DNA of 5,530 nucleotides from Bacteroidota bacterium (lineage in GTDB: Bacteria > Bacteroidota > Bacteroidia > NS11-12g > UBA955): the NCBI GenBank assembly GCA_947460045.1, contig CANHGC010000128.1, positions 1 through 5,530 of the forward strand, written 5' to 3'. How positions within the stretch are numbered: the stretch's first letter is position 1; every line of letters starts with the position of its first letter. Position numbers and translations under genes: made by a program. A model generated the notes under the pieces. It did not search any database. It was not told where the DNA came from and was given only the letters and a program-made list of their open reading frames with translations. This document shows positions 1-5,530 of the stretch, one piece after another.

Positions 1-1283
1 AAAACAAACGACTCCACGGCGGCTTGGTAGGCGATGGCGCGGTGCTCGTTCGACAAATGTACTCTCGCGGGTGCAGCGTCGTTCAAACCGCGGTAGGGAT
101 CCGAAAACAATCCCAAGCGGTATTTGGCATTCAATATTCGTCTGCAGGCCAAGTCCACTTCTGAAACCGGTACGATCCCTTGTTTTACCAGTTCGGGCAG
201 TTTGTTCAAGAACAATTCAGAGACCATGTCCATGTCTGATCCAGCGTTCAGCGATCGCTTTGCCACAGTGGATTCATCGCCCATGCCGTGGTTGATGAGT
301 TCAGCGATGCCGGTATAGTCGGTGCAAACCATGCCATTAAAACCCCATTCTTTGCGAAGCACATCGGTCAATAACCAGCGATTGCAGGTGGCGGGCATGC
401 CGTTGATGTCGTTGAACGATGCCATGGCAGAGCCAACACCCGCGTCGATGCAGGCCTTATACGGCGGGAAATAATCATTGTACATTTTGTAGGTGCTCAT
501 GTCTACGGTGTTGTAATCACGACCGGCTTCGGCGGCACCATACAGACCGAAATGTTTCACACAAGCTAGCAGGTTGTTGGGCTCATTGAGCGTGTTATGT
601 CTGGCGCCTTGGTAACCTTTGACCATCGCCACACCCACGGCAGAACCCAAAAAGGGATCTTCTCCGGCGCCTTCGCTCACCCGTCCCCAGCGTGGATCCC
701 GGGCGATGTCCACCATTGGCGAGAATGTCCAATTGAGACCATCGGCGGTTGATTCTGCGGCGGCTACTTGGGCGGTGTTTTGTATCAAATTCATGTTCCA
801 CGTACAGCTCAAACCCAACGGGATGGGGAAAATGGTGCGATGTCCGTGTATCACATCAAACCCAAACAACAGCGGGATACCGAGTCGGGTTTCTTTGAGG
901 GCTTTTTCTTGCAATTTGCGAACAGCCACGGGCGTGAAGGTGTTGAATACGCCGCCGACCAAGCCTTTTTGGATTTTGCCTTCCACGTCTTTGGAGAGCA
1001 CGGGGCCGGTGACATCAAAACCCACTGTGGGTAGGTTTAGCTGTCCGATTTTTTCCTCTAACGTCATTTTGGACATCAGGTCTGACACGTATTTATGCAT
1101 GCCAATGGTATCGGGGAGGTACCATTTGTGCGAATTTGTGGTTGCAATGGATGTAGCCGAGGGTTTGATTTTATTGGGCTTATCTTTTCCCGGTTGGGCC
1201 AGGGCGCTCGACGGTGCAAGTATGGCTGTTAGGGCGATGGCAAGCAGGCTGTTGAATCGACGTGATGGAGAATATGATTGCAT
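1..1283 (-). CDS. bglX: Secreted GH3 beta-glucosidase, BglX type (C-terminus cut by window edge)
   Basis: This would hydrolyse terminal beta-linked glucose from oligosaccharides in the periplasm. I read 427 codons without a stop from an ATG at 1283. A signal peptide is visible: SRR, a hydrophobic stretch at about residues 13-23, and a cleavage motif ALA|Q after residue 29. GH3 landmarks follow in the usual order: FDVIHG (about 142-147), RDPRWGR (195-201), the KH pair (243-244), and GFNGMVCTDY with the likely nucleophile Asp322 (codon 320-318). RILNAKYRLGLF then marks the end of the N-terminal barrel domain. BglX proteins are usually about 750 residues, so the C-terminal domains and the acid/base residue lie off the left edge. 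It follows the second GH144 gene by 46 nt with no terminator seen, so it is probably the last known gene of that operon. There is no Shine-Dalgarno sequence. The context favours sophorose or short beta-1,2-glucans as substrate, but GH3 linkage specificity cannot be read from sequence. Confidence 0.93.
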   Translation of the reverse strand, partial: MQSYSPSRRFNSLLAIALTAILAPSSALAQPGKDKPNKIKPSATSIATTNSHKWYLPDTIGMHKYVSDLMSKMTLEEKIGQLNLPTVGFDVTGPVLSKDVEGKIQKGLVGGVFNTFTPVAVRKLQEKALKETRLGIPLLFGFDVIHGHRTIFPIPLGLSCTWNMNLIQNTAQVAAAESTADGLNWTFSPMVDIARDPRWGRVSEGAGEDPFLGSAVGVAMVKGYQGARHNTLNEPNNLLACVKHFGLYGAAEAGRDYNTVDMSTYKMYNDYFPPYKACIDAGVGSAMASFNDINGMPATCNRWLLTDVLRKEWGFNGMVCTDYTGIAELINHGMGDESTVAKRSLNAGSDMDMVSELFLNKLPELVKQGIVPVSEVDLACRRILNAKYRLGLFSDPYRGLNDAAPARVHLSNEHRAIAYQAAVESFV

Positions 1284-1329
1284 GGGAATGGGTGTTGGTA
1301 TTTGGTTTAAAGTATTGATAATGATTGGG

Positions 1330-2859
1330 TTAGTTTTTGATGTGTGGCGATGTGAAATCTAGCGTTTTGAGTCCGTTTTGGATTTCGGGAATGTTCATGA
1401 ACAGGTTCCAAAGTAGTCCGGAGCGGTAATTTTCGATCATGACAACGATGGGGCCTTGGTCGATGGCGAGGTAGCTGTTGGCGATCCAGTTTTCTTTCGC
1501 GCAGAAGGCGTCGCGGAAACCGTATGGTCCCCAGATTGGGTTTTCCTGGGTTCGGGTGTTGACATAGCGATTGCTGCTGCCACTGCCATTGGGAACGGCG
1601 CTGTTGCGGGTTGTGTCGTTGGCGGGAAACAGGTTTCGCATCGCCCCAACATCGAAGAAATTTCTCAGGGCGGCGAGACTTTGTTCGGGCAGATAGGGCA
1701 TGGCTGACAGTGCGGCGGTTGGCGAAATGACTCCTAAATCTTCAGTTGGCGAGTGTGCGGCATAGCCCAAATGGTTGTCGGAGGCGGTAAGTCCCCAGCA
1801 TCCCGGGCCGTAGCCTTTGAATTTCAGGGGATTTTCTTGGCAATGTTTGTAATTGATGAGGGTGTGCGCCGCATTTTGATCGAAATAGTTGGCGTAGCGG
1901 TCTTCGAGTCCGCGTGGGTTGAGTCCCAAAAAGCTGTAATGCGAGAAGAAGAGGGGTCCGCCGTAATCGAAGCCGAGTGGCAGGGTGACGTTGAGGTAGG
2001 TCTTGCCATTTTTGAAGTGGTTACCGGAGGTCCATCCTTTGTGATAGACTTTGGCATCGATGGCGAAGCGGGGGTGGGAGGCAGCCAAAACGTAGGCGAT
2101 GAGGCATTCGTTCCAGCCCTGAATTTTGTGGTTCATGCTCCAGCCGTTGTTGGGGCTCCAATGCCAGTAAAGGGTGTTTTGGTTTTGGGTATACCAATTC
2201 CATTCGCAATCGCTCCAGAGCCAGGTGATCCGATTTCTGAGTTCGGTTTCTTGGGGCGATGTTTGATTGAAGTAGGCGCGTACGCAGAGCAGTCCTTGGA
2301 AGAGGTAGGCTGATTCTACGACATCGCCGCCATCGTCTTTTCGGGAAAAGGGGATGGTTTTTCCGGTTTCGCCGTTGAGCCAGTGGGGGAAAATGCCGTG
2401 GTAGTGGTCGGCTTTGGCCAAGAATTTCACTGATTTGAGCAGGTGGGCTATAACGTCTTCGCGCTTGAGCCAGCCGCGTTCTACGCCCACGATGAGGGCC
2501 ATGAAACCCATGCCGGAGCCGCCGGTGGTGACTACTTCGCTGCCGTAATCATAGGCGATGTTGCTGCGTTCGCGGGCCAAGCCAGAGGTTGGGTGTGCGA
2601 AATCCCAGAAGTATTTGATGGTTTGTTTTTGAACGGAATCCATCCAGATGCTGTCTTGAATGGGATTGTTTGGATTGTTCGATGCGCTACCCAATGTGCT
2701 GATTTTCTCGGCAAGATTTGGTGCAGTGGTAGACGTTGTTTGAGTCGTTGCCGCGAGTGCCGTTGCACTCCAAGTGAGCAAGGAGATCACAGTGAACCCC
2801 CACAAAAGAAGTTTGGGGGTAGCGGGGTAGTTTATGTGTTTATTTAAGGTTTGGGCCAT
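1330..2859 (-). CDS. GH144-type glucanase, periplasmic paralog with loop insertion
   Basis: This is a predicted 509-residue secreted (alpha/alpha)6-barrel glycosidase of the GH144/glucoamylase-like family (COG5368, PF10091), whose characterised members act on beta-1,2-glucan. I chose the ATG at 2859: it gives a clean signal peptide (hydrophobic residues about 17-30, cleavage ALA|A after 36) and sits 8 nt after the upstream stop. An in-frame ATG at 2943 would overlap the upstream gene and add a poor leader. A Thr/Ser/Asn-rich linker (about 37-66) leads to the catalytic domain. Acidic residues D175, D179 and E182 (DGGDVVE) and E251 (GWNEC) keep the spacing I recall for the mutated active-site acids of Chitinophaga pinensis SGL (D135, D139, E142, E211). 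Other family blocks are GGPLFFSHYSFLGL, CWGLTASDN, LGVISPTAALS and LAIDQGPIVVMIEN. It has no lipobox, unlike its upstream paralog, and it carries about 33 extra residues before GFRDAF. Whether it is endo- or exo-acting is unknown. Confidence 0.93.
   Translation of the reverse strand: MAQTLNKHINYPATPKLLLWGFTVISLLTWSATALAATTQTTSTTAPNLAEKISTLGSASNNPNNPIQDSIWMDSVQKQTIKYFWDFAHPTSGLARERSNIAYDYGSEVVTTGGSGMGFMALIVGVERGWLKREDVIAHLLKSVKFLAKADHYHGIFPHWLNGETGKTIPFSRKDDGGDVVESAYLFQGLLCVRAYFNQTSPQETELRNRITWLWSDCEWNWYTQNQNTLYWHWSPNNGWSMNHKIQGWNECLIAYVLAASHPRFAIDAKVYHKGWTSGNHFKNGKTYLNVTLPLGFDYGGPLFFSHYSFLGLNPRGLEDRYANYFDQNAAHTLINYKHCQENPLKFKGYGPGCWGLTASDNHLGYAAHSPTEDLGVISPTAALSAMPYLPEQSLAALRNFFDVGAMRNLFPANDTTRNSAVPNGSGSSNRYVNTRTQENPIWGPYGFRDAFCAKENWIANSYLAIDQGPIVVMIENYRSGLLWNLFMNIPEIQNGLKTLDFTSPHIKN
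1522..1659 (-). other. Loop insertion in the second GH144 protein
   Basis: Between the conserved ALRN and GFRDAF blocks this protein has 46 residues (about 401-446) where the neighbouring paralog has 13. The net gain is about 33 residues. The extra part is rich in Asn, Ser, Gly, Thr and Arg and ends in NPIWGPY, which suggests a flexible exposed loop rather than a domain. The reading frame stays open and the conserved blocks resume in register, so it is not a frameshift artefact. Its function is unknown; a loop here could shape one end of the substrate cleft. Confidence 0.8.
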
Positions 2860-2867
2860 CGCGAAAA

Positions 2868-4544
2868 TTACAAGTAGGGCGCGGTGAATTGGAGTTTTTT
2901 GAGGCCAGCTTTCACTTCGGCATCGGAGGTGAAGGTTTTCCAAAGGAGTTGAGAGCGGTGGTTTTCGATCATGACCACGATTGGACCTTGGTCGATGGCC
3001 AGGAAGGAGTTGGCGAACCAGCCCACATTGAGGTTGAAGGCATCGGTGAAGCCCTGGTTTTTCCAGATTTTATCGCCCAGTTTGTAGTAGAAGAAGCGGG
3101 CGGCTTTCATGGATTCGGTGGGGGTGTAGGGCATGGAGCTGAGTGCTGCGGTGGGCGATATTACGCCGAGATCGTTGCTGGGCGAATGCGCGCTATAACC
3201 GGAATTGTTGTCGGAAGCTGTGAGTCCCCAACATTCATCCGAATAGCCGTAATGCTGTCGCGGATTGGCTTTGCAGTAGGCGTGGTTGATTTTGCTGTGG
3301 TTGGTGGTTTGGGTTTCGTAGTTGGCGTAGGCATCGGAGAGTCCGCGCGGGTCTAATCCAAGGAAACTATAGTGCGAGAAGAACAGCGGTCCGCCGAGGT
3401 TTTCACCCAGGGGCAGTTGAAAGCCGTAATAGCTGCTACCATTTTTCATGGCTCCGTTGTTGGCCCAACCTTTTTGGTAGGTGGATAGGTTGATGGGGTG
3501 GGTGGGGCTGCTTGCTGCGAGCACGTAGGTGATGAGGCATTCGTTCCAACCGCGGATGGTCATGTTCATTTTCCAACCCAGCGAGGGGCTCCAATGCCAG
3601 TAGAGCGAGCCACTGTTGCTTTTGGTATACCAATCCCACTCTACGTTTTCCCAAATGCTGGTGATGTGGCTGCGAAGTTGAGTTTCATCGGTGCTAGATT
3701 GGTCGAAATAGGCGCGGGCGGTAAGCAATCCTTGGATGAGGTAGGAGGTTTCTACGAGGTCGCCACCGTTATCACCGCTCGAAAAGGGGATTACTTTGCC
3801 GTTGTTGCCATCGAGCCAATGGGGGTAGGCACCGTGGAAGGTTTGGGCGGTATTTTTGAGGAAGGAGGCCATTTTTTGGATGCGGGCGAGTCCTTGTGCG
3901 CGTGTAATAAACCCTCGGTTGATGCCTGCGATGATGGCCATGATGCCCATGCCAGAGCCGCCAGAGGTAACCAAATCCCCGGAAGTATTGCGTTCGCGGG
4001 CCATGCCTGAGTTTGGATGTCCGTAGTTCCAGAAGTACTGAAAGGTGTTGTATTGGATGCTATCGAGCAGGGCTTCGTCAGAGATTCTGGGGAATTTATC
4101 GGTGGTATCCATCATGGTGCCCACGGAGATGCCCACGTAATAGGCGGGGTTGGTGCTTACTTTGGATTTGAGGGTGGTGTTGATGGCAACCACATAGCCG
4201 GTGCCGGTTTTGAGTTTGGTTTTGGGCGTGAGTTTTACGGCGCTATCGCCTTTGAAGAATTGGTAATTCAGGGCGATGGGGTCGTAGCCTTTTTCTTTCA
4301 CGGCGATGTTTTCTTTGGCAGAATTGGTATCGAGGGCGTTAGAGAAATAGAGGGTAAAGGTTGAGTTGAGTGGGATTCCATTCGATTTCCCGCTGGTGGG
4401 TGCGTCGTTGATGTGGAATACAGTAAGCATGATGCCGTTGGGCTTTGCCGCCGGTGGTGGCGGGGTTTCCTCTTCGCAGGATGCGGTAAAAAGTGCGCAA
4501 GTTAGTGCGAAAAGGAGGGGGGCGGAGCGACGGAAAAATGCCAT
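2868..4544 (-). CDS. GH144-type glucanase, surface lipoprotein with N-terminal Ig-like domain
   Basis: This 558-residue protein is probably an outer-membrane-anchored endo-glucanase acting on beta-1,2-glucan. Its signal peptide ends in the lipobox TASC with Cys23 lipidated, followed at once by EEE. An acidic run in this place is known in Bacteroidota as a surface-export signal. A PPPP linker leads to a bacterial Ig-like domain of the Big_5 type (about 35-145), recognised by phrases such as NSTFTLYFSNALD and KLTPKTKLKTGTGYVVAI. The GH144 domain fills about 152-556: MARER (181-185), TSGGSGMGIM (193-202), acids D258, D262 and E265 in DNGGDLVE, E335 in RGWNEC, GGPLFFSHYSFLGLDPRG, CWGLTASDN, and LAIDQGPIVVMIEN. 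It reads as the first gene after the terminator and as head of an operon with the second GH144 gene and the GH3 gene. The ATG at 4544 is supported by the complete signal peptide; an A/T-rich leader, not a Shine-Dalgarno, precedes it. The exact linkage cleaved is inferred from the family. Confidence 0.95.
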   Translation of the reverse strand: MAFFRRSAPLLFALTCALFTASCEEETPPPPAAKPNGIMLTVFHINDAPTSGKSNGIPLNSTFTLYFSNALDTNSAKENIAVKEKGYDPIALNYQFFKGDSAVKLTPKTKLKTGTGYVVAINTTLKSKVSTNPAYYVGISVGTMMDTTDKFPRISDEALLDSIQYNTFQYFWNYGHPNSGMARERNTSGDLVTSGGSGMGIMAIIAGINRGFITRAQGLARIQKMASFLKNTAQTFHGAYPHWLDGNNGKVIPFSSGDNGGDLVETSYLIQGLLTARAYFDQSSTDETQLRSHITSIWENVEWDWYTKSNSGSLYWHWSPSLGWKMNMTIRGWNECLITYVLAASSPTHPINLSTYQKGWANNGAMKNGSSYYGFQLPLGENLGGPLFFSHYSFLGLDPRGLSDAYANYETQTTNHSKINHAYCKANPRQHYGYSDECWGLTASDNNSGYSAHSPSNDLGVISPTAALSSMPYTPTESMKAARFFYYKLGDKIWKNQGFTDAFNLNVGWFANSFLAIDQGPIVVMIENHRSQLLWKTFTSDAEVKAGLKKLQFTAPYL

Positions 4545-4611
4545 GATTTTTAAAGAGTCTAAATTACGAAAACTCCTTTATTTTATGGGTGTTGCGGGTC
4601 GATTTTTTTCT
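4545..4611 (-). promoter_or_regulatory. Probable promoter and leader of the GH144-GH144-GH3 operon
   Basis: This short gap lies between the terminator and the first GH144 start, so a new transcript should begin here if the terminator is efficient. On the minus strand, TAATTTAG (plus 4559-4566) differs at one position from the Bacteroidota -7 consensus TAnnTTTG. No convincing TTTG -33 element lies upstream of it, and a start site just after it would leave a very short leader. The last bases before the ATG (TTTAAAAATC) are A/T-rich, as usual in this phylum. The location is inferred mainly from context, and the motif itself is weak. Confidence 0.3.
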
Positions 4612-4650
4612 AAAAAAAGGCGGGCCCATTCAAGGATTGAATGGGCCCGC
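4612..4650 (-). terminator. Intrinsic terminator after the LamG lipoprotein gene
   Basis: Positions 4620-4633 and 4637-4650 are perfect inverted repeats: a 14-bp stem with a GC-rich base (GCGGGCCC) and a 3-nt loop. On the minus strand the stem is followed by one C and then seven T (4618-4612). This is a textbook Rho-independent terminator, beginning 23 nt after the LamG gene stop. There is no T-run on the other side, so it acts only in the minus direction. Confidence 0.95.
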
Positions 4651-4673
4651 ACAAGAAAAGGGAATAAACAGGA

Positions 4674-5530
4674 TTATTTACCGGCTTTTTCCAAGTCGTA
4701 CAATGATTTCACATCGGCATCAGCCAAGGCTTTGTTGTAGATACGGAATTCGTCCAAACCACCATCGTAGTTCTTCATCCAAGCATCGGGAGCGCCGCCA
4801 GGCAAGTTTTGCTTGTAGCAACCGAAAACAAATTTGGTGGCGTTTTTGAATGCCAAGTTACCCAATGGCGCACCGCCTTTTGCAGGGTCGTCTTGGTATT
4901 TGTCGGTAACGTTTGCTGGCAAGTTGCGCTTGTCGCCATCTACGTAAACAGCCAATTTAGAGGTGGCTGCATCGTAAGAGCAAACCACGTGATGCCACTC
5001 GTCGTTACCAATTTTGATGCGGTTTTCATTTGCCAATTCGGTCCACTGTTCTTTCCATGCGGTTGCGTTCCAATTGTTCATTGTGAATTTAATACGGGTA
5101 GAATCGTTACCAGCAGCACCAGATTCTTGCAAAATGAACAAGTTGCCAATCCAGTTAGAATCGTTCAACAATTGGAACCAAGATTCAGCACCATCGGTAT
5201 GGGCAGAAGTTTTTACCCAAGAAGAGATGGTTACAGATTGCAAGCCGCTGATGGCAGAACTTACACCGGTGTACAATACATAACCGTTGCTAGCGCCTTT
5301 CCAGGCTTGTCCTTTGGCACCCGCAACGAAGCTGGTTCCAGAAGCTGTACCGCCGGTGATGTTGCCTTTGGCATCATCTACGTTGTTTTCGAATGAAAAC
5401 TTGGCCACCAAGTTGGCTGCAGCCACTTCATCTGAAGCTTTGTAGCCGCTGGCGTTGTTGTCTTCATCGTCGTTGTCATCGCCACAAGATGTCACGCTGA
5501 ATGTGAGGGCAGAAACTGCGAAAAGCACTG
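4674..5530 (-). CDS. LamG-domain surface lipoprotein, putative glycan-binding (5' end outside window)
   Basis: This is a lipid-anchored protein with one concanavalin A-like/LamG jelly-roll domain (Laminin_G_3 type). It is probably a surface carbohydrate-binding protein. Counting from the codon at 5528, the end of a signal peptide (LFAVSALTFSV) and a lipobox VTSC with Cys15 are visible. GDDNDDED follows, an acidic run like known surface-export signals. The LamG fold spans about 40-278, with VTISSWVKT (99-107), WHHVVCSYD (178-186), LAVYVDG (192-198) and the closing strand GGLDEFRIYNKAL (256-268). The GTG at 5528 is a poor start because it leaves no positively charged N-region. The true start is probably a few codons to the right of the window. 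No catalytic motif is seen. Some LamG-fold domains are catalytic, but the position beside glucanase genes and the lipid anchor favour binding, in the role of a SusE/SusF-like protein. A strong terminator ends its transcript. Confidence 0.88.
   Translation of the reverse strand, partial: VLFAVSALTFSVTSCGDDNDDEDNNASGYKASDEVAAANLVAKFSFENNVDDAKGNITGGTASGTSFVAGAKGQAWKGASNGYVLYTGVSSAISGLQSVTISSWVKTSAHTDGAESWFQLLNDSNWIGNLFILQESGAAGNDSTRIKFTMNNWNATAWKEQWTELANENRIKIGNDEWHHVVCSYDAATSKLAVYVDGDKRNLPANVTDKYQDDPAKGGAPLGNLAFKNATKFVFGCYKQNLPGGAPDAWMKNYDGGLDEFRIYNKALADADVKSLYDLEKAGK

Noticed and set aside
1..1283. Possible frameshift or pseudogene in the GH3 gene
   Set aside because: Reading every codon from 1283 to the left edge gave no stop and kept all motifs in one frame. 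It is cut only by the window edge.
1284..1329. Possible promoter or terminator between the second GH144 gene and the GH3 gene
   Set aside because: I saw no inverted repeat with a T-run and no TAnnTTTG motif in these 46 bases, so co-transcription is the simpler reading.
619..1362. Long plus-strand open frame (247 codons) opposite the GH3 gene
   Set aside because: The minus strand here encodes an unbroken GH3 protein with all family motifs in order. The plus frame shows no recognisable domain and is a by-product of codon and strand bias.
1753..2313. Plus-strand open frame (186 codons) opposite the second GH144 gene
   Set aside because: It is fully antisense to conserved GH144 blocks, and its Gly/Val/Glu-rich composition is the mirror of the C-rich coding strand. 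The same holds for the plus frames at 2889-3356, 3498-4010, 4017-4364 and 4809-5396.
4571..4576. GGAG-like Shine-Dalgarno upstream of the first GH144 start (minus strand)
   Set aside because: It lies roughly 27 nt before the ATG, too far for a ribosome binding site, and this phylum rarely uses such sites.
4603..4618. T7-CT-A7 inverted repeat as a separate hairpin
   Set aside because: The two-base gap leaves no room for a full hairpin. The A7 (plus strand) is the terminator's T-tract on the minus strand and the neighbouring T7 is probably incidental.
4366..4740. Plus-strand frame crossing the terminator hairpin
   Set aside because: It runs antisense through a signal peptide, a hairpin and a stop region, with no domain and no plausible start signal.

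Overview
The window is a stretch of a Bacteroidota chromosome holding four genes, all on the minus strand, so the text reads from the 3' end of the locus (left) to its 5' end (right). Bacteroidota is inferred from three things: lipoprotein signal peptides with an acidic run right after the lipidated cysteine, no Shine-Dalgarno sequences but A/T-rich leaders before the starts, and a gene set typical of polysaccharide-utilization loci. Genus cannot be told; base composition looks near 50% GC.

In transcription order: (1) 5530-4674, a LamG-fold surface lipoprotein whose extreme N-terminus lies beyond the right edge; (2) 4650-4612, a strong intrinsic terminator; (3) 4611-4545, a short gap that must hold the promoter or processing site for what follows; (4) 4544-2868, a GH144-type glucanase lipoprotein with an N-terminal Ig-like domain; (5) 2859-1330, a second GH144-type enzyme with an ordinary signal peptide and a large loop insertion, 8 nt after the previous stop; (6) 1283-1, a secreted GH3 beta-glucosidase (BglX type), 46 nt after the previous stop and cut by the left edge before its C-terminal domain. 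No stretch over 300 bases lacks a gene. I saw no RNA gene, mobile element or CRISPR array.

Together the genes read as a degradation cascade, probably for beta-1,2-glucan. GH144 is the family of bacterial endo-beta-1,2-glucanases and of an exo-acting sophorose-releasing enzyme. A GH3 beta-glucosidase beside a GH144 gene is known from a Bacteroides thetaiotaomicron cluster (BT_3567 region, from memory). Inferred model: the LamG lipoprotein binds glycan at the surface, the lipoprotein GH144 cuts it there, the soluble periplasmic GH144 trims imported oligosaccharides, and the GH3 enzyme releases glucose. The transporter genes (SusC/SusD type) are not in the window and may lie to the right.

The most interesting points are the tandem GH144 pair with different predicted locations and architectures, the approximately 33-residue insertion in the second copy, and the terminator that splits the locus into a binding-protein unit and an enzyme unit.
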